Position numbers and translations under genes: made by a program
Origin: Trichaptum fuscoviolaceum
Lineage: Eukaryota; Basidiomycota; Agaricomycetes; Hymenochaetales; Trichaptaceae
Direction: 5' to 3'
Assembly: GCA_910574455.1 (NCBI GenBank)
Contig: CAJSYZ010000003.1
Span: 4,649,250-4,713,249 of the forward strand
DNA length: 64,000 nt
In this document: positions 12,436 through 23,823 of the stretch, piece after piece
Layout of the letters: the number at the start of each line of letters is the position of its first letter
Numbering within the stretch: position 1 is the first letter of the stretch
The notes under the pieces: generated by a model
What the model saw: the letters and a program-made list of their open reading frames with translations, nothing else
Database searches by the model: none
What the model was told of the DNA's origin: nothing

Positions 12436-14133
12436 TAAGGCACGTATTTGTTCTTGTTTGTATCGAAAGCCTTTAACCGTTCCTGACCAGGGCAGCCAGG
12501 TCTGATGCAGTACTATGTAGTATGTAGGCTCAAGCTAGGTTGACATATTTTGAGAGATGTGTTCTGTGTCGTTGGTCATATTAGGATATGTTTCAAGGAA
12601 ATATTTGTTGAGCTTTCAAGAGTTTATATCATAAGAGATATACTAAATAAAGCAGCTTGAAGTCTCTATGTATGTACACATTCCTTGGATCATTCAAGTT
12701 GCTGGATATGGACAACACCATAGAACATCATCTTGTCCCAGGAATTTGAGATGGAGAGATATAGGCTATGACTCCTATTGGTAGTACCTTTACAATAAGT
12801 CGAACGCGTCTATATCTCGGTCGGAAGCTTGATCGTGATGATCTATCGTTTGTACTACATATATAGGCCTCGGTTGAAAGAGTGACATCCGGTCCGCCTA
12901 TCTGAGCTACTCAGAGGAGTGTATCTGCTTGGATCAGGGGGGATTCATGCCTGACCGGCCCTTTACGCGCAACCTGAGTCAGTGCTAAAAACAACTGTAC
13001 GAGCCATCGGCGGCCAAGCATTCCAGGGGAGTCCACGAGAGCACCACATGGCTAGGGTCAAGCTTCGAAGTGAGCCTTTGGCTCAAAGAGAGTGCACTAG
13101 GTATGATGAGCGTCATCGGACAATATGAAAGTGAATGGCTGGGGTTCTGTGGGATGAACGTACACGGTTTCAGTTACAACGCTCCCACCTTCGTATATTA
13201 TGCGGCGAAAGCGATGTGGACGCGAGACTTAGGATGAACGACTCATGCTGAGGGTCCGTTCATACATCACATGCTCGAATGAATGGCGTGGAACATTGCA
13301 TGTTTGGGAACGTCCTCGAAGGCAAGGAAGGTTGGGCTTGCTGATTATTATCCGGCCCGCAGATTTCAGTTGAAGGTGAAACTGCAAGACTACCCTATGT
13401 AGAAGCAGCACTATACTTACGGTACTAGGGTATCTTCAAGCATGGGTGTTTCATGAATTACTACCGGAGTTATTCCAACTCCTATGGAAAAGTTCAAACA
13501 GAACGATCAGTTCATTTCAAAGACCAGAATTAGCCCAGGACACACTCGCCAAAATCCCGTAAAGTTGATAGGAGGTATCTCGCATGATGAAATTAGGAGG
13601 GCTTATAGAAAGCCGGGCTTGTTTTGCAATGGGAGTCGATGGCCGGTTTTCAGGATTGATCACGAGCTGATCCCCGACGAACTTCGTTAGCCGGGTTATG
13701 TACATACAAACAGATGTAAAGCTGAAGGATTCAGCAGCGGATATGACATTCTGATCACAAGGACCGTGCGCACCATAGGTTAGCTAGCGAGAAATATTAG
13801 ATTTTGAGGAAGATCAAAGTATGAAGAAAGGTTGCGGCGGCTGAAAATCCGAACTTACCATCTAAGATGAATGTGACTAAAGCTAATACTTCTTGTGTCA
13901 CAACTTGAATACTACTAGTACTACTACTTAGTACTAAATATAGTATCAAATATGTCACTCAAGCTGGAATCCAAGCTGACTCGTTCCGAGTCTCAGCTTA
14001 CTGATCTTCATACACATCGACAACGTCCATTATTCTTCGCCTTTTTAATCTCTGTCACCTCATTCTCGAACGTAATGTCGGAAAACAATCTAAGTAAGGA
14101 GAATAAGCTTCGGGAAGCTCCCCCTTAATTCTG
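12436..14133. other. 1.7-kb gene-poor stretch
   Basis: No reading frame here has a recognisable domain. The longest open frames (about 13484-13690 + and 13411-13229 -) have unremarkable composition and no splice continuation that makes sense. An ACT/AGT palindromic tract lies at about 13910-13940. The last few hundred bases should be the HAM1 promoter. Confidence 0.5.
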
Positions 14134-15079
14134 ATGAGAACATGCAAAGTTTTTGTCACAGGCAATGCAAATAAACTTAAAGAAGTCCGTGCTATACTAT
14201 CCGACGGCTCGAACGGGCTCAAGCCGATCGAGATAGACTCAAGAGATGTAGAAAGTACGCTAGTGTCCAATATCCCGTCTCTATGAACGTCTGATGGTTG
14301 AGCTGACGCCCCACTGGACTTTCACAGCGCCAGAAATCCAGGGAACCACGGAAGAAGTAGCCCGAGAGAAATGCAGGCGAGCCGCAGAACTCGTGTGTTT
14401 AATTTCTCAATGTGTGCGTGAAAGGAAGTCTGAGAACAGTCCGACCCGCATCTGCGCATTACTCACAGATTAACGGTCCATGTATAACAGAGGATACGGC
14501 TTTATGTTTTAAGGCCTTCAATGGCCTGCCGGGCCCCTATATCAAGCACTTTCTGAAAGCACTTGGACCCGAAGGTGAGCTTTCAGATGTTCTAGATCAT
14601 CGTCTTCGCCGCCATCGAACCCCCTTTGATCATTGCGATTATACGTGCCTTGCTCCAGACTCTCTGACTCGATTACATGCATAGGCCTCAATACACTCTT
14701 ACAAGGTTTCCCAACAAATGAGGCGTATGCCGTCTGCACGTTCGCATACAGTGCTGGCCCAGGGACAGAGCCACTCATATTTGAGGGTCGGACGGAAGGC
14801 CGGGTCGTTCACCCCCGCGGTCCTAAGGACTTTGGTTGGGACTGCGTATTCGAGGCTGAAAATACCGGAAAGACGTAAGTCTCCCATCCAGACGTGTGCC
14901 TACAGCTGGCCGATTTTCTGTGTTCTGATCTCTCGCGCGGATATGTAAATGACCATCGGCTGATTTACCCTTTTTCTAGATATGCGGAGATGCGCGGCGA
15001 AGAGAAGAATAGAATCTCCCATCGATACCGTGCGTTGGAGAAGCTGAGAGCATATCTACAGCCTCCTAGCGCAGAATGA
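14134..15079 (+). CDS. HAM1: HAM1/ITPA, inosine triphosphate pyrophosphatase
   Basis: Hydrolyses ITP, dITP and XTP to monophosphates, removing deaminated purines from the cytosolic nucleotide pool. Exons: 14134..14254, 14328..14392, 14469..14574, 14685..14874 and 14980..15079; phases close to give 193 residues, the family's normal length. Motifs in order: [15 protein letters not shown] (substrate-binding N-terminus), [38 protein letters not shown] (the Glu-Asp-Thr active-site segment), [20 protein letters not shown] (F-x-G-x-x-x-G-x-I/V-x-x-P-R-G) and the C-terminal [20 protein letters not shown], where SHR contacts the base. The gene is convergent with the thioesterase gene, 267 bp between stop codons. 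Confidence 0.96.
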
Positions 15080-15346
15080 AAGTGCGAAATCGAGTTTGTA
15101 CCGATATAATCAATTGACCCGGACTGATCGCATTAACATTTGATGAGTATGACTCTATACAAGTTTTAATGTGCACCTTGTTGTGGGATAGATAAGTGCG
15201 TAATATAATGGATGAATTGTATAAGCAAACTTGTTTTGTAGCATGCACTGTGGGTCTAGAAGCAGTGACCTGCCCAGGCGCGAAGCGCAACGGATATGGT
15301 ATAGCGTATGATAGTAGGTCCATAAGCATTCAGGCGCAGCTCGCCG

Positions 15347-16182
15347 CTAAAGCTTAGGCGGGGAGGGTTCCATCTTAATATGTACACCAGAAGCAACAAG
15401 ACGATGGTATTTGAGGTTCCAGATCTGTTTTGGAGGAAGAGATCAGATCATGCATGGCGCGTGGGGGTGGAAGCAGTAGGTACCTCGCTTCGCGAAGACA
15501 TCGTGCGCGCCCCAAGCGTCAGGGACGTGTTTATTATCCGTAACGGATCTCCCCTTCAAACATTCCTACAATTAGACATCGTGACAGCATGGTCTGGGGA
15601 TGGTCAAACGACTCACAGACGTGCAGGTGAGTGGTACACCATGTTGATGACCTGAGAGACGCCGCCAACGCCGCTTCCTCCTAACATCAGACCAAGGGCA
15701 CAAATGGGTAGTGATGAACAACTACGATGAATAGTTTTCATTTTCAGGCTATCCCAGGTTCTTTCAGACAGGAATGCTAGACTTACACGTCGACGAGGTA
15801 AGCAGAGCATCCGCCATGAATGGCACCACCGCCATTAAGCATATCTAATACGTACATACAAAATATACAGATTTGTGAGTTTCTCGATTCATTCTACGAC
15901 AGCATGCTACACACCTTCGTCAACAGTGATTTCACAGATCACCTTGGCTTCCTGTCGTTCAGGCTCGTCTACCTTCGGCTGAATCCATATCTCACTGAGC
16001 TTGATCTTGCTCCCCACTGAATCTGCGAAGCCACTTCCCCTGCCCATGAAGATGTTCAATACCGCTGCAAGGTGCTTCTTGACGTCGTCGGATGCATTTC
16101 CCTTGATGCTGTTGAGCATGCTCTCGTCAACGTCAAAGGCCGGTTTCCATTCGCTCGAGCTTGCCGAAGTTTTGGACGACAT
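15347..16182 (-). CDS. 4HBT hotdog-fold thioesterase, PaaI/ACOT13-like
   Basis: Probable acyl-CoA thioesterase with a hotdog fold. The gene is split into five small exons: 16182..15915, 15844..15787, 15721..15617, 15553..15484 and 15424..15347. Phases close to give 192 residues. Key sequence is DMLNGGGAIHGGCSAYLVDV, with the HGG motif at the start of the central helix, followed by the membrane-like but soluble helix GLMLGGSGVGGVSQVINMVY, GDPLRIINTSLTLGARTMSS and the final strand HRLVASGVHIKMEP. The order HGG-helix-(I/L)NT-G-R-x-H is that of PaaI/ACOT13-type enzymes. The acceptor before GDPLRI is an AAG, chosen because an earlier AG would put a stop in frame. The protein lacks an obvious targeting signal. 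Substrate unknown. Confidence 0.85.
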
Positions 16183-17245
16183 ATTTTGCGTGGCTTTTTG
16201 TGATCAAAGTCCCTCTCCAGATGAATGAAAGTTGAAAAGCTTGACAGAACGTCGCCGGCGTCGTGTATACATGTAAAGTACCGGGTAGCGAGCAGGCTAT
16301 GACCCTGGGCGTAAGGAACCCGGTTAATAGTACACTTTATAGGCTTCCCAATATAGAAATTAAGTATCACATGTGCTCACTGTAGCTCGCAAAGAATTCA
16401 ATAAAATAAAATAAATATATCTTCACACTTTAAACTTGCGGTAGCTTTCTTGGTACCTTGTACTAGACTATATCATACACTATAATGTCCGCCGGAATGG
16501 TAGAGAAGTATAGAATCCATAAGAAACAAAGTGTGTTTTCCTGACCGTATGCAATATGCGGTTGGAGTCACCAAACTGGTCTCTCGCACTTTTCCGAATC
16601 GATATCAAGTTCTCCTGACGATCCATTCGCTTTCGATGGCCCACACCAATGGGTGAAACAACAGTTTATGCAGCCTTACGAAGCTTCGAAGGCAATAATG
16701 TTGTTTCAAGAAGTTCGCACGATTGTCAAATCTAAAATGGGAGAGCCGATTCACGATCTTCTTGAAATGAAGGATATGCGTTGAGTTGGGGGGGGGGGAC
16801 CATAATGGATAATATCAATGTAGACAAGACAGAAGCGAGTCTACTTTAGTAACGTGTTGCTAAGAACACATGTCTGTCAAGACTCAATAACCATTGATTT
16901 TTTTTACACGTCAACCCGGAATCTATAAACCCTGGTTTGTTAGTACAAGATCTCGCCGCGATCCTTAGGCATGGATTTGCGTCATGCACGGCTCTCGCCT
17001 TGGGCGATCAGGGGCAAATCATAATGAACAAAACGTTCTTTGACATGAGTTTGTGTCCGAAACTGCTTCAAGTCGCCTCATGTTCGGTCGGTAGATGGGA
17101 CGCCGTAGAAGGAGCTCCATACTAGGATATATTGCACTTGGGATCTATTGTTGTTACATGACAAGGCATCTAGCGGGTGTCAAGGCAATAAGTGGGGGAG
17201 TCTAGAGAGGTCTGAGAAATAGACGTTAGAGTTTGTAGCCGAGAT
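16183..17245. other. 1-kb stretch without a clear gene; possible degenerate coding fragment
   Basis: The first 200 bases should be the thioesterase promoter. A plus-strand open stretch at about 16620-16785 reads like ordinary protein sequence (including HQWVKQQFMQPYEASKAIML) but has no start and no obvious splice partner. It is followed by an 11-base G run at 16788-16798. A second open frame at 16937-17125 is unrecognised. Confidence 0.4.
16788..16798. repeat. homopolymer run of 11 G
   Basis: Eleven consecutive G bases read directly from the sequence. A tract like this is prone to length errors and may mask a frame change. Confidence 0.9.
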
Positions 17246-19687
17246 CTAAATGACACTGTCCGTAATGGTGTTTCTCTTTCGGACGGGAATCTCTTCCTCT
17301 GGCTGTACCAGACTTCTTGCATTGGGGTCGTAATTTGCATGAAGCTCATCCTGCACTGCCTGTTCTTGCGTCTTTCTTATATCGTCTCCTTCGAATACTG
17401 TACACCGTGCATCAGACAAAGGAACAAAGGGATGAGCATGTACTCACGAAAGGCTAACTCCTCCAATGTCCTACCGGAAGTTTCCGGGAATATGAAGTAG
17501 ACGAAGGCTACTTCGAATGCGATGAATATAACATAGCTAAGCAGATTGCGATGATGTGAGTAACATGACGTTGCTCTGGCGCCGGATCGTTACCTGATAT
17601 AAAACTTCCACCCCGCTTTTGCAATTCCAATCGGATTGAGGAGGGCGTTGAAGAAGCTTGCTGTTCGGCCCCACCACTGGAAGATGGCGATTCCTCTCGA
17701 GCGAGAGGAGAACGGAAAGATCTCCACAAGGTACGCTGACAGCCCGATAATGAGATCAGGGCGAAACGACGATGTACCTGTTACACTTACTGTAGATTAA
17801 TGCGTTGTAGCCGATGTTATATGCGGGATTGTACGCGAAAATCAAACTTTGTCGGTGGTCAACTCTACAGCGATCACCTTCACGGATGGATTCGAATGAT
17901 CGAAGCTTACATTATTATGATTGTCCCCCATATTTTTTCGCCAGTCCAGGCAAACTCGGCCCCCGCTATTGTCCATCCAGTCATTACAACCAAGAGGCTG
18001 ATCGTGCATGCCTGGAAACCGTATGCATTAAGGACTTCGTCAAGAGTGCAAAAGTGTTCTTGACATACCAAGAATGCGCTCCGACGCTTGAAGCGATGCA
18101 TAAAAAACGCAAGGAACATAGAGTTCACCAAGCCCCAAATGGCGGAACAGAAGTTGATCAGATTCTTCGTGCCGTTATCATTGACGCCAGCTTGCTCAAG
18201 GACGCGCGCCATAAAGTATCTTTAGTCACGGAAGACATCATCAATGTTGCCTAGTATGGAGGAAGGGCACTTCCGGAGATGAGCACTTACGATACAAGGC
18301 CGTTGCCGCTCCACTGAGTAGAGATACCCAAGAAAGTGCAGATGAGCAAACGCCGACGCAGGCCCCAAGTGTCCAACATCGTCATCCAGCTCGTCTTCGA
18401 GCTCCTAAGCTCTAATTGAAGTGTCTCCTCGATCTCCGTGAATTCCGCCATGACGAACTCGAGGCCTACACCTGGCGCATCCACGTTTTCCTCATCCGCC
18501 TCAACGTGATATCTCCCAGCTGCATGCTCGCCGTCTTCTGGTGACTCTTCCGAGTCGCGGTGGGAGCGAATCGAAGCAAGGCTGGTGTACTGACCGGTGC
18601 TTGCTTCGCCGTGATACTCTTCCAAGATTGATAGCGCTTCTTCTCGCCGACCCTGCGCGATGAGCCAACGAGGCGACTCGGGAAGTAGCGGCATGAAAAT
18701 AATCTGGAGAGCGGAAGGGACGATTTGCAGAAGCGACGGGAGACGCCACGCCAGATCACTATCCATCGAGAACGTAAGGAAGGTTACGGACGAAGCCGCG
18801 ATCGAACCTTCAGTCAAATAGTATTAGATGAGATGATAAGAAGTAGTATGAAAAAATCTTCAGGAAACATACCTACGCTAAAGGATGCAGCGAAGAGAGA
18901 CCCCAAAACTGGCCGTTCTTTCGGGTATGCTAGTTCTACGGAACTTAGATGTACGGCATAGCGGAATTGAGATACGAAACTTACCTCCTATCAAGGACGA
19001 AGCAGCGACGATAGTAAAGGGCGCTCCTAGTCCCAAAATAAATCGTGCAAATATGAAAGCTTCCACTGTGCCACAGTATGCATTAGTGCCCTCCTTTTCG
19101 CAATATATAAAAGTACATACACTGATTTGCCGATGCTTGCAACAAAGCGCCGAGAATAACCAAGACGCTTCCGAATAAGATCGCACGCCGGCGTCCAAAG
19201 TGATCGGTCACGAAGGGGATGAAAGGAATGGCAGCGACCGCACCCAGTGAATACATCGATGATATGAGTCCGAGCGTTCCGGAACGTGGGTGCTCGAAGA
19301 CTCGGAGTCGCAGTTAGTATTAATCTCCTCTAAAAAGGAAGAAGGCGTGTCTTACATGCATCCCAGGCTGGAACGGCCTGTAAGCCATTGATCATTGACC
19401 CGTCGAAACTGGAAACCGAGGTGCGAGTTAATACCACAACTTACAAGTCCGAATCATCAAATCAACAAGGCTAGGACTCACCCGCTCGTCCATTCGGCTC
19501 CAAGGCAAGTGGGTATCATGACGAGGTAAAGGCGCCTTAAATTGGGTTTCTTATACCAAGGGACATGATCTTGCTTGACAAGCCGTGAGAGAAGAGGCTC
19601 GTCATGAGAGGCACCTTTGCCAGTAGTAGTGGGCGAATGCCGTGATCTCGACCGCCGTGTTGAACGGGTATTCCCGACAACAGGCAT
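17246..19687 (-). CDS. MFS sugar transporter, lactose-permease-like
   Basis: Twelve-helix sugar porter of the major facilitator superfamily in the plasma membrane. It starts MPVVGNTRSTRRSRSR with a basic, Ser-rich N-terminal tail. First exons: 19687..19482, 19408..19356, then one starting EHPRSGTLGLISSMYSLGAV. Family motifs: GFDGSMINGLQAVPAW after helix 1, DHFGRRRAI between helices 2 and 3 (the D-x-x-G-R-R/K signature), RFILGLGAPFTIVAASSLI, LLPESPRWLI (the PESPRW motif before the central loop) and FPETSGRTLEELAF at the C-terminus, followed by a ~60-residue cytosolic tail. The GFDGSMxNG and PESPRW combination is typical of fungal lactose/galactoside permease-like members, but substrate cannot be told from sequence. 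At least nine exons; inner limits not all fixed. A GH35 beta-galactosidase lies 7.5 kb away. Confidence 0.88.
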
Positions 19688-20698
19688 TATATCCAAATGA
19701 AATACGATGCGATAGTAACACCAGATCTTCTGCTGGTTGAACTCGTTCAGATAGAATGGCCAGCACGAGACCAATAGACGCGTTCTCCTGAACTACCAGA
19801 GAGAAATGCCTTCCGAATCCCAGGAGCACGTAGCACAGAAGCAAGGAGCAAGAAGTTGGAAGATGAAGTACAAGCTTGAGCTGCTGTTGGCATGCTTGCA
19901 ATGGCAGGCTGTCGACGTGTACCAATAGCGCCCGAGTCCCAGATCAGTCTAGCGCTCGTCCTGCGTAACGATCGGGGTCCATGAACCGGCCTTGCCATTG
20001 TAACGATAAGACTCTAACAATATGAAATAACTGGGGCGCGTATAAAGTTAAAATACTGGTACAAGTCTGTCTGGATTGATGCCAATTACCTCTCGCGTTG
20101 TCCACAATTCCGAATTAAAGTCTGGTAACACAGCCTTTCGGGCCGAAGCGCCGGGTTCTTTGGAATGTCTTGAGTAGTTATATGAATGAAGCCCCTTATA
20201 ATGTGGACTTCTCGATGTGTAACCTCAAGCGCCAGTACCGGCGAACATCACTGGTGTCAGAAAATCATAGAATCGAACTTCATGAAAACAATTGCGGAGC
20301 TGCTAATGAAGGGCGAATAAGATTGATAAAAAAGTATTTGCATCATCGAGATAAACCTTCATGCGATTCGATGGGTGCTTGACGAGCAATGGTTAGAGAG
20401 AAGATATTCAAGTTTAGGTTTAGTAGTGGTGGGAGAACGAAACTTGAAGGAAAGTGAGTTAATATTTTTGCTCAAGTTGACATTTGTAAGAATTTTATTA
20501 CATAACATCATTATCTTCGTCAATCTCCGTGGCCTTTCGCACTGGCATCCGAGTCGCGGCTGCATAGATCTAGCTCAGCCCTCAGCCTCATACCCAGCGT
20601 CCCAGTCATCTCCTCCTCTCTTTCTTTCCGACTTCTCCGCAGCTAGACTTCTTCATTGCTCTCAACAACCAAGTCAACCTTCTGTCTAGATACTTACG
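19688..20698. other. 1-kb divergent intergenic region between the sugar transporter and NEDD8 genes
   Basis: No supported gene. It should contain both promoters. The part at 20560-20690 is pyrimidine-rich with several CTC/TCT runs just before the NEDD8 start, as is common ahead of highly expressed fungal genes. Confidence 0.45.
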
Positions 20699-21225
20699 AT
20701 GAGGATCAAGGTCAAGGTGAGCCTTCAGTCGCGTGCTTTGAGTACGGCCAAGACGCGCTGACCGCAGTTTCTGAAAGACGTTAACGGGGAAAGAGGTGAG
20801 GAGGGTATACAGCTCGTGGCGCGAGGATGTTGGGCTAAAACTCCATGTGTGATACTAGATTGAGCTCGACATTGAGGATGATGATCAGGTGCGAAGCAGT
20901 GTTCATCTGTGTCCGAAGTTCATGTCCCTAACATACATACACCTTTGTTCCCCGAATCCCTTAGATCACACGCATAAAGGAGAAGGTCGAAGAACAGTCT
21001 GGTGTGCCACCGCCGCAGCAACGTCTCATCTTCTCCGGTCGTCAGATGTGCGTACTTGTCAAGCTTCTTCATGGCGTAGCCTCAGGCCGAAGCAATACCT
21101 TACATGCTGACTCAATCCCACTTCTTTCTGGAATTAGGTCGGACGAGAAGACCGCTAAGGAACTAGGAGTGAAAGCCGGAGATGTGCTGCATCTTGTCTT
21201 GGCTTTGCGCGGAGGATGTTGGTGA
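20699..21225 (+). CDS. RUB1: NEDD8/RUB1 ubiquitin-like modifier
   Basis: Ubiquitin-like protein conjugated to cullins. Five exons: 20699..20716 (18 nt), 20778..20795 (18 nt), 20859..20888 (30 nt), 20965..21047 and 21138..21225, total 78 residues. The second exon encodes exactly TLTGKE and the third [10 protein letters not shown], so the N-terminus reads MRIKVKTLTGKEIELDIE. Then come [36 protein letters not shown] and [18 protein letters not shown]. It ends in GG followed by a two-residue CW tail that must be removed by a hydrolase before conjugation. Ala at the residue before RGG (LALRGG) is the known NEDD8 marker; ubiquitin has LRLRGG. The three tiny 5' exons explain why a simple frame scan misses the start. 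Confidence 0.97.
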
Positions 21226-21871
21226 TGTATGGTGCTCGAGTGCTCACTTTCATTCCTTTGTATCGCCACCTCAGCTCGGCTTTTAGTCTTTGAAGATGTA
21301 TTGCTCTCCTGTATCCGAACATATACTTTGCCGCAGATTCCACTCGCTATCGGCTGAATGACAGTGGTGAGGCCGATTGACTCACAGTACGTCGATCACA
21401 CTTAAAGTGAACGTCTTCGATGTCTCGTCAATGATCCATTTCCCATATACTCAAGAATTCGATAGAGCTGGATGGTGAAATGCTTTATTGGTACATTCTT
21501 CTTGGCATAATCAGTAAAGTTGCACCAGCCTCTGGATCTGGAGCGTCCGAACGCTCAACAGACTAGTAAAGAATACCACTTTACCAAACACCCGTCAACC
21601 CCGAAACTTCGACCGTCAAGGTTCAAGAACCACAAAGGCAGCAGATAGCAGATATAATAAACTTCAAGTTACCGATGCGTGACTGAGGACAATGGCTGAC
21701 TGTGGTATTCGGGTCCACTCCACTGGCAAGTGCCTCGTGAACTTTACGCCTGTGGCTTGCAGGCTCAAAGCCCCTTCAAGTTGTGAGTCTTTTAGCAATG
21801 ATGATTTCGGCGACCTCGGCCAGAACCAAAGGACGAAAAATAAAAGAGGGGAACTGCGTTCAAAGCTGCGT
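21226..21871. other. intergenic, 3' of NEDD8
   Basis: No recognised gene. An open frame at 21692-21949 on the plus strand overlaps the membrane-protein exon on the other strand and has no recognisable domain. Confidence 0.4.
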
Positions 21872-22071
21872 TTAATATGTCATTACGATGCCGAAGAGAA
21901 GAAAAAGGAGAATATAGACAAACCATTTCTCGAATATAACACCATCTGAAAGGGCAATCAAAGGGTACACTGGCAGTTGCTGGATTGCTGTTTTCTTGGT
22001 CGGCGGAGGTGGGAGTGTTTGATCGAAAGTATAGATCATCCAGAGAGCGCTCAGAATGCTCAGGAACGTGC
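21872..22071 (-). CDS. last exon of a small membrane-protein gene (incomplete model)
   Basis: Open exon preceded by an acceptor AG and ended by a stop at 21872. It encodes TFLSILSALWMIYTFDQ (amphipathic to hydrophobic), a Pro/Thr-rich loop PPPPTKKTAIQQLP, and a strongly hydrophobic segment KWFVYILLFLLFGIVMTY at the very C-terminus. Two membrane-leaning segments in about 65 residues suggest a short integral membrane protein. Upstream minus-strand sequence to about 22320 has donor/acceptor sites and an ATG (MWFNEA...), but I could not join them in one frame. The family is not recognised. If the GT near the loop is a true donor, the last hydrophobic segment would be intronic. Confidence 0.35.
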
Positions 22072-22812
22072 CTTTTTCAATAGGAAAGTATTAGACACAT
22101 GCGCTCAAACGCGAGGCAAAGCGCAGATCTCTCACCTCTGGTGACCGGGTCACCGGCGGTATGTTATCGCTACTGACCTATACAGAGATATCTTTTCGCC
22201 ATTGAGTGTATTGTCGGGCCTTTCAACACTGGAAGGTCAATGGAAAACTTAAGTTATACGCAAGTAGGTTCGTACGTACTACGCCTCGTTGAACCACATT
22301 CTCAAGTATTTTCCCCCTTCTTCCTCCCTGGCATTCGTCGGACACTAATGTCAAAGATCATCAGAGTATTGAAGTCTTTCGGGGGGCGTTGAGCGCAGGA
22401 ACGCCCGCTGAGGTGTGGTGAGCAGTATGCTGTATAGTATGTACTGTAATAAAGTTCCGCAGACTGTGGACAACAATTGTTGAAACAAATATTCTCACGC
22501 TCTCTGGCTCACTGGCAGGCTGCAGTGTTGATCTTTCTCACTTCTTCAAGTCCCTTCAGATTTGACTTCAACCTTAGGCTCATTGCTTCCCTTCTTTGAA
22601 CGTTTGGTACCCGTCGCGAAAAGCATCTCTTACTGGTTGGCGAGATAAAAGAGTCTCCCAATGGGGAGAATATCCTGATTCAGCCGACGACGTGCAATCG
22701 AATCGAATCCTGCTCTACGAATAACCCGACGTTTCACTAACATCCGAAACTCATCGACATTAACTGCGTACTGGATTACTGAGATTTGATACTTCCGGAA
22801 AACGAACTGTTG
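22072..22812. other. likely 5' exons of the small membrane-protein gene, and the AlkB-like promoter
   Basis: The minus strand to about 22320 probably holds the missing 5' exons of the gene at 21872-22071. The rest has no recognised feature. Confidence 0.35.
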
Positions 22813-23823
22813 ATGTCGGCGGAGTCAGACTCTGACTACGATTCGCTTTTTGACGGAGAGCTCGATGACGCAGCAAATGTACTAGGCGCGTCAGATAACT
22901 CCTCTGCTCATCGTTCTTGTCCGGACATTCCAGGCCTTTTCTTCGACCCATCCATCGAGATACCCATCGCATTTGCTGAAGAGCTATGGAGTCAATGCAT
23001 GCAAACGTTTTTCCGAGACCTAGATGTCAACCAAGTTATGCTATTTGAGCGAGCTGGAGCAAACTCAATAGTCAAAGACGAAGATAAGAGCAGATCTGAA
23101 GATTTAGACCAGTATGGGGCTGCATTATTAGCGGAGAAGTCTAGCTCATGCGGTCTTCCGTCTTTCCTTACCGACTTACTTTGTGTTTTGGATGATTTAC
23201 TTAGAGATCATCTGCCCTTGGAAACGCACGCACTTCTATTTCCAAGGCCGGGGGATCAGACACAAGCGCGCCAGGTCATTCTCAACCACTATCGACCTGG
23301 TGAAGGCATCACTCCGCATGTCGACCTTCTTGGACGGTACGGCGACGGCATCATTGGTGTGAGCCTAAACAGTGGCTGCGTCATGCGCTTCGCCAAGGTC
23401 AGACCAATCGCAGATGCGGCTCTGCTATCTGTTCCTGATACCATTGGAAGTAGTGACCCAACGGCAGATCATGCACACTCGAACTGCGATCAAAGTGCAG
23501 GTTGCGAAATGGTGGATAGATCTGGAATTCTCAAGGACGCCGGCCGAAACTCCGTTGCTCTTGATGCAATCAATAGCAGTTGCTCTCAAAGTAGGACCGA
23601 AAATGAAATCGTGCGCCGTCTTTATCTTCCGGCTCGCAGCATCTTGGTATTGTGCGATGACGCAAGATACAATTGGACCCATGGCATCGAAAGACTAACC
23701 GAGGACCTTATCGAGACCGTAGACGGAGCCCCCCCGGAATGCTTGCCCCGCAGTGAAAGACTTAGCATCACCTTCCGTTGGCTTCTGCCTGGAGCAGACG
23801 TTGTTGGAGGCGTTAGGGAATGA
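22813..23823 (+). CDS. AlkB-like Fe(II)/2-oxoglutarate dioxygenase
   Basis: Member of the AlkB family, which oxidatively demethylates nucleic acids or proteins. Single exon. The ATG at 22813 is the first in frame, giving 336 residues. N-terminal ~45 residues are acidic. The catalytic core has NHYRPGEGITPHVDLLGRYG (with HxD iron ligands), GVSLNSGCVMRF (strand after the ligand), LPARSILVLCDDARYNWTHG (third iron-ligand His) and RLSITFRWLLPG (the R-x-x-x-x-x-R motif binding 2-oxoglutarate). An insert of ~80 residues, low in conservation, separates the two halves. The layout resembles fungal ALKBH4/ALKBH7-like proteins more than ALKBH1-3. The substrate cannot be assigned. It is the only intronless gene in the window with a well-defined catalytic domain. 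Confidence 0.88.
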   Translation: MSAESDSDYDSLFDGELDDAANVLGASDNSSAHRSCPDIPGLFFDPSIEIPIAFAEELWSQCMQTFFRDLDVNQVMLFERAGANSIVKDEDKSRSEDLDQYGAALLAEKSSSCGLPSFLTDLLCVLDDLLRDHLPLETHALLFPRPGDQTQARQVILNHYRPGEGITPHVDLLGRYGDGIIGVSLNSGCVMRFAKVRPIADAALLSVPDTIGSSDPTADHAHSNCDQSAGCEMVDRSGILKDAGRNSVALDAINSSCSQSRTENEIVRRLYLPARSILVLCDDARYNWTHGIERLTEDLIETVDGAPPECLPRSERLSITFRWLLPGADVVGGVRE

